A DNA stretch of 64,000 bases from the NCBI GenBank assembly GCA_907165135.1, contig OU015569.1, positions 7,564,501 to 7,628,500 on the forward strand, in the 5' to 3' direction. Under the pieces are notes generated by a model. The model saw nothing but the letters and a program-made list of their open reading frames with translations. It did no database searches and was not told the origin of the DNA. Below, one piece after another: positions 1 through 12,591 of the stretch. The stretch comes from Oikopleura dioica (Eukaryota > Chordata > Appendicularia > Copelata > Oikopleuridae). The translations under genes and the position numbers were made by a program. Each line of letters opens with the position of its first letter. The first letter of the stretch is position 1.

Positions 1-573
1 GTTCTTTTCAGCTCAGCGACGTCAAGACACCTTCCTCCACACTTTAAAACGGTGCTTCAAAAAAGGAGGATGCGTGGGATAAAATTAATAAAAAATGAAA
101 TGTAGCTAGATGGCCTGGAAAGCCTCATTGTGGTGAGGTGGCTGGCTCATCTGTGGCTGGCTACGTAATTAGCTCCGACTGAGGTGATGCTCCGGTGTTG
201 ACATAAATCTAACCGTCAATTCTGCGGCGCACTTCTTTGTATTTGCGGTGCTGAATACAGCGAGCGCGGACGCATACAGTGACGTTCGTGTTTGAGCAGC
301 TGAACGCCAAAATTTCAGCAATTCTCTCTTCGCGCCTCTTCCTCACCTGTTCCTGGCAATATGATACTGTGTCTTCCTCTTGAACTAATACACTCTTTAG
401 AACTTTAAACATAATACTATTCGCTGACAAAACATGAATTTTATTTGAAGAAATTTAAAGTTATTTCATTTCCCCGTGCAATGCTCAATTTTCGCAAAAT
501 GGGTCAAAAATCACAAGCAATTATTTTTAATATTTTCCATTGGAAACGTTCCGATAATCGGTCAATTCTTAAG
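1..573. other. Unassigned 5' flank
   Basis: I see no convincing exon here. The first EMI-domain exons of the downstream MEGF-like gene should lie in or left of this stretch, but I could not join any frame to it. A 73-codon open frame on the minus strand (209-430) begins just after a possible acceptor (TTTGTCAG) and could be a terminal exon of a leftward gene; nothing in its composition identifies it. Confidence 0.4.
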
Positions 574-3500
574 GAAGGTATTCTACACGACCTTCGAGCA
601 AGTGACTGTGGATGAGGAAGTAACTGTCTATTCCTGTTGCGCCGGATGGGCAGAAGGAAGCGATCCTGGATGTACTGTACAAGTTTGCGGAGCGGGAGCT
701 TGTTTTCACGGCGGCTATTGCTCCAAGGATGGCAAAAGGTAACGTCCTGAGCTTACGTTATGTTCTCTTTTTATTCTAGGAAATAGTTGTTAACTTATTT
801 GCTTAGCTGTATTTGTAAAAATGGATGGACAGGAGACCGCTGTGAGCGAGATATTAATGAGTGCGAAGTCGGCAACGGACAGTGCTCGCACCAATGCTGC
901 AACCTTGTAGGCAGTTACAAATGTAGCTGTCCACAAGGGTGGATTTTACTCGATGATGAGCGCACATGCTCTGACATCGACGAATGCCAGGAGCGGAACG
1001 GAGGCTGTGCCCATCAGTGTCACAACGTCGACGGAGGCTATCAATGCTCTTGCGACGTCGGATACAAGCTCCACAACGATCAACGTTCGTGTCTTCCGGT
1101 CAACCGATGCGCGCGAGGAAAGGCTTGTCTAATTATTGATGAGGATCTCCTCTCGACTTATTTTTCCGATATGATTTTGAAATGCCAGCGAAAGATAATG
1201 GCAATTGCGCTCAAAAGTGTATTGTGTTGAACGAACACAGCTTCAAGTGCGACTGTGAAGACGGCTTTGTACTTTCAGAAAATGGACGTAATTGCGAATT
1301 GGAAGATCCTTGCCTGAGAAACAATGCCGGCTGCCAACACAACTGCCAGTCTGTCGGGCAACAAGCAGTCTGTTCCTGCGATGCTGGTTTTCAACTCGGC
1401 CGAGATGGCAAGAAGTGTGTCGACATCGATGAGTGTGCCACTGACAATGGAGGTTGTTCGTTTATGTGCACAAATACAGAGGGCAGCTTCTTCTGTAGCT
1501 GTCAAGATGGTTATGAAGTGGGTGAGGACGGTTTCACCTGCTACAAGGTTGTGATCGAGCTCATTAGCAGAAAAAAGGTAATTTATTTACCATTGACATA
1601 TAACAACGTCAAAGCTCGTTTACAGTCATCGCGAATGCGATAATTTCCGAATTAATACATCGTGAGCGATTTTACGGAACATTACAGTTTTAATGCAATG
1701 TTTGGGAAGCAAAAAAGAGCAGCGCTATCAACACTAGCCTTAGCGATGATTTAAGCCTAAGCCAAAAAGTCAATGTTTATATAAGAATATTTAGAGATGT
1801 CAACCAGGACGCGACGGATGTCAACATTCATGCTCAGAAGACAGTGGCGAGGCGATTTGCAAGTGCCGTGATGGCTTTCAGCTTGAGGTCGACGGTAAAA
1901 GGAAAATGATTCAAATGCTATCATTTTTACAATGATCTGACTTCATAATTATAAGTTTGATTAATACTGGTTGTTACATCCGACATAAAAGTGATTGAAC
2001 CTTAAAAAAGTTGTCGAGACATTGATGAGTGCGCAACTGGGCGACACAAATGCCAGCATCAGTGTCGAAATATTATCGGCAGTTACGAATGCTCCTGCCG
2101 TCCTGGATTTGCGGTAGGATTTACTTAGGAAGCAGATTTTATCCAAATACAAACTTTTAGAAATAAGATTATTGTAAGCATTGAAGCCGAATCTTTTTAG
2201 TCATTATTGATGAATAAAAATAGAAATAATGATTTTTACAGATATCGGCCGACGGGGTTACTTGTGAAGACGTGAACGAATGTTACGATCAAAACGGTGG
2301 TTGTGATCACATTTGTAATAATGCTCAAGGTAAATTTGAAAGCCTGAAAGGCCAAAAACAAGATGATTATTCCCTTATGCTATACTTATCTCATTTAAAC
2401 CGTCATATAAGCTTAGCAAATGGACGTAAAATCCACACAAAGCTGGAGGGAGTGGAGCAGCTAGCACCAGCTGAGCTTACTACCGGGTGATCCCTCCCTA
2501 AACATCATTCAGATTGACATCAACTTGATCAGTGGATCATTTTTAAGATCCCATGCCAGCATTTTCTCATGCTCCTTCGAATAATTCTGTATGCGGTATA
2601 ATGGCTTTTTTACAAACTAAGATTTCCGAAAACGCATAAGTCAAAACTCATGACTTATGAAATTAATAATTATTAGGTACCTACACATGCGCCTGTGGAG
2701 GAGGTTTCGTGCTTGGTCGGGATGGACGCAGTTGCTCCAGAATCGATAATGACGAATTCTCCTATCACACCTCATCCTCCTCCCTCTCGTTTTTATCGTC
2801 ATACGACTACCGCTCTAGGCCAGACAAGAACAGCACAATTGTCCGTCGATATTTGAAGACACCTCCTGACCTGCTCACCGGAATAATTATCGAAAGATGT
2901 GCTCCAGGCAATTTCGGTGAAGACTGCAAACTTACTTGTGACGAGTGTAAAAATGGCACCTGTTCGGAAATAGCGGATGGTTGTATTTGTAATCCCGGGT
3001 GGGAAGGAGATCTTTGCGACAAAAAATGTAACGAGGGATTTTTCGGACAAGATTGCGCCAACGAATGCGAATGCAAAAATGGAGGCAGCTGCGACCACGT
3101 TACAGGAGAATGCAAATGTCCAACGGGCGTTTTCGGCGAATTCTGCGAAGATGGGTGCCAGTCAGGTAGGGTTGCATCTTTTATCGAAATTTACAAATAT
3201 GTGGATCACAATGATAACTTTCAAAAGGTCGCTGGGGCGAGGACTGCCAAAAGCGGTGCAAGTGTGGCCCAGGTGGAGGCCGCTGCAATCGAAAGTTCGG
3301 TGCTTGCTTCTGCGCACCTGGGCGCTATGGGAAAAATTGTCATCTTAGGTGTCCCAAGTTTACGTTTGGCAGCGGGTGCACCGAGAAGTGCTCGTGTAAT
3401 AAGCGTCGCTCGTTTGGATGTAATCCTGTCAGGCACTGGCTTTGATCTAAAGCAACATAATGCCTAAAACTTTTTGGCTAGGAGCAGGGCTGCCGAATTC

Positions 3501-6500
3501 GGAGCATTTGCGTTTACCCGGGATTTTTTTGGCGGATCATCCGCTGATTTTCTCCGTTTCTCCGCGCTGTTCTCCGATCCTCCGATCGTCCGATTTTCTC
3601 GGCCGCGCGGATTTCCCGCGATTACCCGCTACCCTTTTTTCTAGCCAATCAAAAGAGTGGAACACCCTTTAATTTCGTCTTTTGAGCAGAAATTTCGGCG
3701 GATCATCCGCGATTCTCCGTTCCCTTTTCTCCGCTGAAAACCGGCGGATCTTACGTGAAAAAAACTGCGGATTTTCCGTGAAAAACCTACGGAAATTCCG
3801 CCGAAAAAATCGCGGGTAAACTCAAACGCTCCGAATTCAGCAGCCCTGGCTAGGAGTAAAAACAACTCTAACAAAAATGCTTTCAAATTCATTTATTCGT
3901 TGTATTTCTTCCTTTGTAAGCTTAATCGGAGGTTCTTTTTGAAAGTCGTAAAATAATTGATAGTAAATTGTTTCGTGTTTGAGTTTGTCGTGACGTGTTC
4001 GATTGTAAAAGCCCTTGGAAGTGGAAAATGCCGCTGTTTGAGCGGATTCACCGGAAACAAATGCGAAGATACTTGCGCTATCGGGACATATGGCAGATCG
4101 TGTGCCCAAAAATGCAAATGCGCTGAAGGCGTGCCCTGTCATCCTCGCTCTGGTCGCTGCGTACGTAAATGTCCACCGGGCCGCCAAGGACTCAGATGCC
4201 AGAAAACATGCAATCCTGGTTATTTCGGACATAACTGCCGACAAAAGTGCTCATGTTCGAAGAAAAATGCCTCTGGGTGCGACGCCCGCACTGGTAAATG
4301 CATATGTAAGGCGGGCTTCCTTGGCAACGATTGCAGCAGCTCTTGCCCAGCTGGTTTTTACGGAATGAATTGCAAAAGCAAGTGCACTTGCTTAAATGGC
4401 ACGTGTGACAGCGAAGACGGTTCGTGCATTTGTTCCGCTGGCTTTATTGGACCGAATTGTGGACAGGTAATTGTGGCACTTCGAAATAACATTATCGAAA
4501 AGTCAAAAAATATAGAGCACTTCATTTTTGTTTAGCCCTGCGCTGACGATAGGTGGGGAATCAGTTGTGTGGCGCTCTGTCAGTGTGGCAATGGGAAGTG
4601 TAATCCGATTGACGGGACGTGCACCTGTCCTCCTGGATTTAGCGGCAAGAATTGCGAGCGAACATGTCAAATGGGCACTTATGGACAAGGGTGCACCAAA
4701 ACCTGCCACTGTCAGGGATCGGAGCCATGTGATCCAGTGACCGGTGCTTGTGTTTGCGATGCTGGTAGAACCGGCGCAAGGTGCGATCGTCAATGCCCAG
4801 AAGGTTCTTATGGGGTTGGTTGTGCCCAAAAGTGCTCGTGTCAGAATGGCGCTAAATGTGATCCTATTTCTGGTGCGTGTTCATGTTCGCCAGGCTACCA
4901 CGGCGTAATTTGTGAACGACCTTGCCCGGATGGCTTCTGGGGATTATCTTGCCGGAATAATTGCAACTGTGGAAACAGTGGCAGTCACTGTAATCATGTC
5001 ACTGGTTTATGCACCTGTTCATCTGGTTTCTACGGCGATGACTGCCTCCAAGTTTGCCCCTCTGGTAGCTTTGGCGAGAATTGTCAGCAAATCTGTAGCT
5101 GTGGCGAAGGCGCTTCAAGCTGCGATCCATTCACCGGCGAATGCCAGTGTAAGCCTGGTTACACGGGCCTCAGATGTGACAAATGTAACTAACAGAGCGA
5201 AATATGCTGAATTAACAGGAGTTTAGTTTGTGAAAGCGGGATGTGGGGATTACGTTGTGAAAACCGATGCAATTGTCGAAATGGCGGTCAGTGTGACGCG
5301 CAGACAGGTGTTTGCCAATGCGCTGATGGATGGATGGGCTCAAAATGTGAACTGCCATGTCAAGACGTGAGTTTTTAGATTAGCCCCTTTGAACTTGGCG
5401 ACGCCGGATCTAACGGACTCAATAGGGCTATTATGGTGCCGGATGTTCGACTACTTGCGGATGTCTCAATGGGGGTAAATGTGACGGTGATGGCCAATGC
5501 AGATGTCTAGACGGATACGTCGGCGACCAGGTAAATTTTTCTATTTTGTAGAGCTTCTCATCGTTTAGTGTCAATCGCCGTGCGAAGACGGGACTTGGGG
5601 TACTGACTGCAAGCAACAATGCAAATGCGAAAATGGTGCATCAAATTCGTGTGATAATGAAACTGGCAAGTGTAACTGTCTTCCTGGATGGCGTGGTAAA
5701 AATTGCGAGCTTCCGTGTTTGCCGGGATTTTTTGGTAAAGGATGTGAGCAAAAATGCTCTTGCAAAAACAGCGAACCATGTCATCATGTAACTGGTAGAT
5801 GTTCCTGTCCTCCAGGTCTAACAGGCTATGGATGTCATCGGGCCTGCCCCAACGGACGCTTCGGCATTGCTTGTGAGCAGATGTGCGCCTGTGAGAATGA
5901 AAACTCAGAATGCTCTCCAGTTGATGGAAGATGCACTTGTTCGTCAGGATGGACGGGGAAGAATTGTGATGAAGAATGCTCCGAAGGTCTTTGGGGTCCA
6001 AATTGCTCAGAAGTTTGCCTTTGTCCTGATGGACAGTGCGATCGAATTTCAGGGCAATGTCGAACATGTGCTCCTGGACATATTGGTCCTGATTGTGAGC
6101 AGCGGTGTACATCGTATTTTTGGGGAAGTGGCTGTGCACAGGTAGGCGTTCATCTTATGAGTCGGATAAAATATATTTAACAGATATGTACTGCTATGGC
6201 AGCAGATGCTGGAGCTTGCAAACGTCCTGATGCTACGATCAAAAGATCGAATAGTGATCTTTGTGCGAGAATCGATTGCGGAGAAGGTGGTTGGTGCGAT
6301 GACGGTAAATGCTATTGCCCTGCAGGAAGAACTGGAACAAGATGTAAAGATGTTTGTCCTCAAGGAACTTGGGGTGTTGCATGCTTGCAGCAATGTAATT
6401 GCGGGCTCGGTGGTAGCTGTGACCCCACCACCGGAAGCTGCTCATGCGGAGTCGGACTTACCGGACCAACTTGCAGCCGTGAATGCCCCGACGGTAGATA

Positions 6501-7032
6501 ATATAGAAAGTTCAAAAATACATACATCTCAGGTACGTGGGGACTGTCGTGCAAAAACATTTGTCAGTGCCAATGGAAAAATACTGAGAAATGCCATGGA
6601 GCAACAGGAAGATGCTTTTGCAAAGCAGGAATGACTGGCGATCATTGCACGCAAGGTAAATATTCTAGTATTTCTAAGAGAAAAAAGAAACTTAATCACA
6701 CACAAGAGTGCGATGATGGTCGCTGGGGTCGAGGATGCCAATCTAGATGTGACTGCGGTGGATACCTATGCGACAAAGAAAATGGAAAGTGCTTCTGTCC
6801 GCCTGGGTTTATGGGACCCAAGTGCGCCACAGGTTTCGCTATCAAATAATCTGCTGCCGTTTTAATTTGTGTTTTCTAAGAATGCACTGGAGGAAGCTAC
6901 GGGCCCAATTGCTCGTTACCTTGTCAATGTGAACATAGTGCGTACTGTGCAGGTGACACTGGGCGGTGCCACTGTCGACCGGGCTGGGGCGGCCCTCGAT
7001 GTCAAGTTCGAATTAGCTACATTGCTCGCTGA
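574..7032 (+). CDS. MEGF6-like multi-EGF protein (5' partial)
   Basis: Secreted or cell-surface adhesion/scavenger-type protein with very many EGF repeats. The first visible exon ends an EMI domain ([10 protein letters not shown]) followed by one EGF. Then come six or so calcium-binding EGFs with D-I-D-E-C starts, then about 20 short laminin-type EGFs of the CxxGxxGxxC kind, up to a stop at 7030-7032. EMI plus cbEGF plus laminin-EGF is the MEGF6 order. About 16 exons can be chained with consistent phase, for example 808-, 1795-1901, 2011-2113, 2242-2329, 2677-, 4022-4466, 4536-5184, 5227-5366, 5426-5530, 5569-6141, 6184-6493, 6533-6655, 6707-6832 and 6881-7032. Two introns are non-canonical: 1902-2010 (GA-AG, restores [11 protein letters not shown]) and 3433-4021 (GC-AG, restores CNPVSGKCRC). 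No transmembrane segment is seen at the C-terminus, so it is probably secreted. The N-terminus, including any signal peptide, is missing. Confidence 0.9.
3485..3848. mobile_element. hAT-type MITE with 8-bp target duplication
   Basis: A 364-bp element with terminal inverted repeats of about 40 bp: the left end starts CAGGGCTGCCGAATTCGGAG and the right end is its near reverse complement, ending in CAGCCCTG. It is flanked by the exact 8-bp direct repeat gctaggag (3477-3484 and 3849-3856). The 8-bp duplication and CAGGG termini are typical of hAT elements. There is no coding capacity, so it is non-autonomous. The interior is rich in TCCG/CGGA words and self-complementary. It lies inside the 3433-4021 intron of the MEGF-like gene; without it that intron would be about 217 bp. 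Confidence 0.9.
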
Positions 7033-7452
7033 CAAACTGAAGCCTGATAAAAACTCAAAAACTCATTCGACCCTTTCACGAACCTCACCGTGACCTTAGC
7101 TGGGCTACACACACAGTTCACGGGTCAATTTATTGGACTACAAATGGTCTTTCAATTAGCATCATTAGCGTGCGGTCATTCTTAGTCGTGTCCATTAAAT
7201 GGAATTTTTACTTTCTATCGAATCAAGACTGTTTATGAAGCCCAGTTCACTAGTTCACCAGCCGTACTATTCCAATCTGCCACTCAACTCACAACCTAAT
7301 TAGTTAGAAGATCTCTGACAAACCTGCTTACCCTTCTTGACGCAAGCTATTAAAAAGATATCTGTACATTGAACGAAAAACCCTCAATTCATCAACCAAG
7401 CCTGTAAAGTAATATTGATAAGTCGTATTTAACCTGTCCCATATAATATGTC

Positions 7453-7476
7453 AATAAAAATGAATATGACTTTATT
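7453..7476. promoter_or_regulatory. Facing poly(A) signals of convergent genes
   Basis: AATAAA at 7453-7458 on the plus strand serves the MEGF-like gene. TTTATT at 7471-7476 (AATAAA on the minus strand) serves the collagen-like gene. Cleavage normally falls 10-30 nt downstream of the signal, so the two transcripts should overlap here. The 3' UTR of the plus gene would be about 430 nt and that of the minus gene only about 30 nt. Confidence 0.6.
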
Positions 7477-7493
7477 TTCAACAGTTTAAAAAA

Positions 7494-8269
7494 TCAGTCT
7501 CTACAGGTCGTTCGGAACTCATCGTCGATAGTATATTTGTTTCTCTTCAGTTCCTTCAGAATACGGCAAATTTGACGTTTCATTTCTTTTAACTCGCTTC
7601 TAATTGAAACCGAAGTTTGGATCATTAAGAACTCTAGATTCCAAACCTTTTGAGGCCATCCCTTCCAGGTTCACCAACATCTCCTTACACCAGGATCAAC
7701 TAACGTATCAAATCAAGTCATTGTTTTATTCGTCTTTGATCCTTTTTGGGGCTCTTGCTCTGTCTGTCTATTGAGAATTGTCGATTTCAAACTTCCTCAA
7801 CACTGAAGAAATGACCCCTTCCTGAACTATTTTGCCTTCTACACCTGGCTTTCCGGGTTTACCGGACATTCCATAATTTCCACGGGTTCCTTGCGGTCCT
7901 GCCTGTCCCTTTTCGCCTTTTTCACCAGCAGGTCCATCTGCTCCAGGGGGTCCCTTTGCGCCGCGTGGACCTGTTGGACCCATTTCGCCAGTTAACCGAA
8001 GGCAGTTATTCATAGAAGCGAAAAAAAATTTCTTTGTTAAAATATAAATTTGAAAATGACATATTATAAGCGCTTCTGTGAATGACTGCTCAGAGCAGCT
8101 TCGCCCTTTTCCCCTTTGATCCCTGAATTTGTTTTCATTCCAACGTTCAAGCCATCATTTCCATCAAACCTCGTATAGGCTCGAGAATGAGATTTTCCTT
8201 TATTTCTTCATTTTCATTCTGAGTTGAAACAATGCTTATCAAAAAGAAAAGTGCAATAGACAATTTCAT
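7494..8269 (-). CDS. Short secreted collagen-like protein
   Basis: Starts at 8269 with a clear signal peptide (MKLSIALFFLISIVSTQ) and an acidic stretch, then a canonical intron leads into the collagen register (GIKGEKGE). The main exon (about 7800-8000) carries about 16 Gly-X-Y triplets (GEMGPTGPRGAKGPPG and onward). A further short exon (GEPGRDGL) and a last exon give a basic, helical C-terminus ending TTCRD with stop 7494-7496. Two cysteines in the tail could cross-link chains. Total is only about 135 residues, far shorter than fibrillar collagens and more like short collagenous matrix or C1q-type stalks, though no C1q or C-type lectin head is present. The junction around 8000-8070 and the one near 7690-7810 do not resolve with GT donors; GA/GG donors or an error are possible. 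The first and last introns are canonical. Confidence 0.7.
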
Positions 8270-8478
8270 TATTGTTCTCTGCTGATCTACTGAGTCACTT
8301 TCAATTTTACTTCACTGCCAAAGGTCATTTCACACATTTGGCACTGAAACAACTGAAGGAAAACTTTTATTCTAGCTTCGGTAGTCAGGTAAATTCGGTA
8401 GGCAGTAAGTAGTCATGTAGCGTGGAATATTTGAATTTCAGGTAGCAAAAGATATCGGGAGATCTGGGATTTCTGTCT

Positions 8479-10266
8479 TTATAAAAAGGCTGTTTTCGTT
8501 GTTAAAAAGAATTGGAACATCTGAAATAGGTCATTTTTTCAAGAGCTCCATGATTAAAACCAATTAATCTTGTAAAAATGACCTTTCCTTCAAGACCTGG
8601 TGGATCAAGTGGGGGTTTATCGAAGGAATCTTCCATTGCCGTAACAGATGGGGATCGATCATCAATGTTTTCGACCTCGGGGTCTTCATCCATATTTTCT
8701 TGATTTGCCATAGAGTCGTTTTCATTTTCAGTTTCTGTTTCTGTAATTTGCGATTGCACCATTTCCCCATCATTAGCAAGTTGATCAACACCTGAATTCG
8801 GAAGCTCGTCGACCATATTATTCTTGGATTCTGGAACCGTGTCCCTTGAGTGAAAAGTCAGTCGCCTATATCTATCAGAAAAAATAGAATTCTTACCACT
8901 TAGAATGAAAATTTTTGAATGCGATTCTCGAGTAAGCTGCGTGCGCTTCCTGAGTAGTTCCTGCGTAGCTGACTTTTCCTTTAGCAGTGTTAATAGCTGT
9001 GCTATAGCCTATAGCGGAAATAACTGAAACTTTAAGCTTAAACACTGTCCTTTCAGCACATCGTGGCAGTGAGTTCTAAGAACTTTGAATGGCCGGTCAC
9101 AAATGAAACAGAAATTCTTGTTTTCGTCAACGTAGTATCTTTTGCAATGTTGGTCGTCCTCGATGTGAACAATCAGTTCCTCCCAGCTTTCAAAAACGGC
9201 TCGGCACGAGGCACATTCTCCAGTTAAGAGACATCTGCTTTCGTTAAGATTAGGAACATTGTTGTCGACTTTTGCTAGGCGGCTCTCCACGCTAGGAATG
9301 CTTCCAGAGCTTTTTCGTAGCAATCTCCTTCTAAATTTTCAGATAAATCATCAAAATGTAAAATAATCAATAAATTTAACAGAAAATTAATAAATTGGCA
9401 GAAGTGAATAATTGATTCACTTCATTAAAGTTGAACGCTTCAACTAGAAAGATTAAATACAATATTCTTACGAGGAGTTTTCTGTGCTAGTATCGGGTAA
9501 GGGAAGAGTTTCTGAATGTTCACTGGTTCTCGCCCGCTTAGCTGGTAATTCCGTCGATTTGTCAAGGTTCTCTTCGGTCTCCGCCTCTTTTTCTGTATCT
9601 TCTCTAGCGTGCTTATTGTTCGTTATTTCTTTGATAACGTTGGTGGAAGTACTAGGTTGTTGTTTCAAGACATCGAGCTCATTGCCAAGTTCCTGTTTAC
9701 ATTAATTTAAAATAGTATCTATAAATGAAAGTTACCTTGCAAACGTGGCTAGTGGTATTCCACTCGAGCACTTCATAAAAGGCCGGATTGTGAATTTCAG
9801 GGTGCTTATGTGCTAGCTTCCATATTCTTGCTCCGCCTCCATGATAGAGTCCCATGTCAGAATCTCGTACTTTTAGAGAATGAACCGTTTTGCAGGAAGG
9901 CTCGCAGCAATACACAAGGAAAGAACCGTCTTTTTTCAGGTTTTTATACTAAGATAGACTCATTCGTGCAAATTAAAATAAATCATAATGAAACTATCAG
10001 ATCCCCTTATGCCAGGGTCTCTGGCCCAAAATGCTGTCAAAAGTATCATTATCGAGCAATTAACCATTCACGATTTTTATATTCGAGATGAGCCCTTCCT
10101 TCATGCATCTGATGGATCCATTAACTTTTACATAGAATCGGATTCCGTTTGCGTTCGTCCGAGCTATGTAAATAAGGTTCGGCTTTTTTAATGTTCCATC
10201 ATCTTGATACACATCCCTGAACTCATCCTTCTTCTCAGCGATGCTTGAAATAGTTCGGAAATGCAT
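8479..10266 (-). CDS. Unrecognised protein with Cys/His finger-like motifs
   Basis: A multi-exon model runs from the ATG at 10266 (MHFRTISS) to a stop at 8479-8481, or at 8502 if the last intron is not used. In order, the product has: an N-terminal part with a Cys cluster (VYCCEPSCKTVHSLKV) and conserved-looking aromatic residues; a Glu/Lys/Ser-rich linker (about 9470-9700); two candidate zinc-binding segments (CASCRAVFESWEELIVHI, then FCFICDRPFK with C/H partners); and an acidic Ser/Asp/Glu-rich tail. Exons join with consistent phases, for example AFWARDPG, then YKNLKKDG, then ELGNELDV, then FHSKWDTVPES. The second finger-like unit resembles C2H2 fingers but spacing is irregular. I cannot name the family; a nuclear, nucleic-acid-binding role is only an inference. 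It starts about 80 bp after the end of the next gene upstream. Confidence 0.6.
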
Positions 10267-10344
10267 GATATATTTATAGAAAGAAAAGACGAGTATTTTC
10301 CGGGGACGGTCCCCTTTTATTAAAATCAATTGAGAATTTTTGTA

Positions 10345-10799
10345 TCATTTCTTAACCTTCCTTTCGAGCTCGTCTTCATTCTTCCGCTTTCGGCCTTGGG
10401 AAGTAGTCTTCTTAGCATTCGATTCCCCGGGAGTTTGAATCGCTGTTATGGTTCAAGAAGTCTTTTGATTGAAGCTTATAGGATCTATTGAATTAAAAAA
10501 AAAGTTTTCTGAACCATCCCTTTCTGTTCTGGTTTGCTGGTATTGCCCTCGGTAATGGCGCTCTTCGCATTCTCTTCGTTGTCTTCAATCGCCTCGGGAG
10601 CACCAGCAAGCTAAACAAAAAAGTTATTTTCCCACAAATGAGAAAGTTGCGGAATAACCTCTCTCGCATATTCCCAGTGTTCCTGGATGAGCCGGTCGTC
10701 TCCCAAACGTTGCAAGTAGCAACGCAGGTGGCCCAGTGGCCCCTTCGCGCCGTCGACATGTCTTTCACACAAGATTAAACAATATTTGTTTTTAGCCAT
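10345..10799 (-). CDS. Small unrecognised protein, three exons
   Basis: The ATG at 10799 opens MAKNKYCLILCERHVDGAKG and continues to YARE. A canonical intron (GTTATTCC to TTTGTTTAG) joins in phase to LAGAPEAIEDNEEN. A further intron of unclear donor leads to a Lys/Arg/Glu-rich last exon ending KVKK at the stop 10345-10347. The product is about 110-120 residues with a polar, basic, partly disordered tail that may act as a nuclear signal. A reverse-strand AATAAA at 10316-10321 follows. The next gene begins at 10266, so the two may be co-transcribed; larvaceans are known to use trans-spliced operons. Confidence 0.55.
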
Positions 10800-12591
10800 T
10801 TAAAAACTAAAAAAGAGAACGTATACTATTCATTAGAAAATCTCTCCTGGTAAGCCCGGCTAAAGTATCCAACCATTGACAGGCGGTCTTTTTCGGCTTT
10901 ATTCTCGATTCAATTTGTCAGTTACAATTTCCAAGACTCAAATTTTTATTGTTTTGCACATTCTCAATATTAAAATTATTAAAGTTTATTTTTAAATTTT
11001 TAAATTATTTTTATTTTTCTAATTTTTTTAAAGCTTTCCTGCGCATCTTCACTTCGATGCTTGATAGTTCTCTGGAAAGACGCGTCGATCAAATTAAAGT
11101 CCGCCATTTATTTCCGGTCGTGGACAAATGCGGGAAAAATTTATTCAATTCGCGTCTCCAAAAAGCTTATAATCAGATCGAGCTGTCGTAATGTCGGTCG
11201 ACGGGCCTAGATATGCTTCTATTGGCTGGAATACAGTGGTCTTTCATTATTGGCTAATTCGCGGAAATCCGTTGAGTTAGGTTCTGGAAATTCAGATTCC
11301 AATTCAACCTGAATTGAGGAAATTTTCCCATGCCGATAAATTTAGACAAAAAAAGTCACATGTTGGGAAATCACGTGATCCCGGGGAAAATATTTCCACG
11401 GAATTTCAATTTTATTTGCGTTTCTGGCCGATTATCGGGCATAATTACCAAGGGAATTTAAAACTTTGCCTAATGTTATCGTAGTTGAGTGAGTAATTGT
11501 TTATACTAGTTGTTTGAGAATAGGAAATATTCTCGTGCTGAAGCTTGGGAGTATTTTTGAGTCAGCATATTGGATTCTACGTTTCTTTCATTTGATAGTG
11601 TTTCATCAGGGAGGGTATCGTTTTTCTTTCTCCGTTTCTTCCCAACACTGCCAAAACTAACACCTTCACAGAGCGCGTTTTTCGGTCTTGAAGTTGACTC
11701 AATTCTTTATTTCTCGATTTTGAAGTTGAGTGTTTGTGGACAGTCCTAGTCGACGGAAGTCGCTGTGATTGATCGCTTTTGACTCCTCAGCTCTTTATCA
11801 GAGAAGCTGGAGACGGTCTTCGGCCAATCCTTCACACAAAGAGAGAAAGAAATAAACTAACTCGAAAGGTACTTCTTCATAAAAGTACAATCTGGCAGCC
11901 GGGCAGTTTTTTTACAACTTATTTATGATGAGCTCCGATTTCGGATCAGCAGAGCGAAGCGAGCCACTTACTGAAATTAGCCTAAATTTAACAAAGTGTA
12001 ATTTTTTATTTGCTCTCCGTTTTGCATATTAGCTAAGCCGTTTTATCTTTGAAATACTCTCCAGATGAATGTTTGCACGAAAATGCGAGAAACGGCGAAA
12101 TTTTAGCAGAGGTATTCTTTGAAGGAAGCACAGAAGTTTGCAACATCTCTAAAATAATATAATTTGCGTGAATATTCAAGTTTAAATACTGGGCAAGTTC
12201 AACAACTCAGCAGATTTAAAATGAATTAACATCGCTGAGAGAACAAATGGAGAAACACAAGAGAATTATATTTGCACTTGACCATTTTTTCGACTATATG
12301 TGCCCAAACAAGCGATATTGATCTCGAGGCGTGATGAATTCGCTGCTCCCTTCAGGCTGGGTTAGCACGTGACTCATCCCTATTTTACTTGCGTGATAGA
12401 ATAAGAAGCCCAGAAGCTAAAGAAAGCATTTTTAGCTCGCGAAGAAAATCTTGGAAATCGAAAATAGGAAGACCAAAAGAGAGCTTTCAATGAAGAAAAT
12501 TTGGCATTAAAAGAGCTTTTATGCGATTTACATCAAGGAATCGGATCTGCTTAATTTATGTAATTATAATTTATTTAAACCAGGAGGGAGA
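10800..12591. other. Non-coding stretch, AT-rich
   Basis: About 1.8 kb without a reading frame that I can join to a family or splice model. It holds the promoter side of the minus gene ending at 10799 and the 5' side of the GT31 gene. The region 10940-11040 is a T/A-rich low-complexity tract; its open frame is an artefact of that composition. No tRNA, rRNA or snRNA motif was recognised. Confidence 0.4.

Noticed and set aside
1111-1190. A GA-AG intron in the MEGF gene at 1118-1188
   Set aside because: A canonical GT-AG intron (from the GTCTAATT site) gives an equally good frame, so it is not counted as non-canonical.
10949-11191. 80-codon plus-strand frame
   Set aside because: Product of a T/A-rich tract (F/L/I/K runs); no start context, splice or family support.
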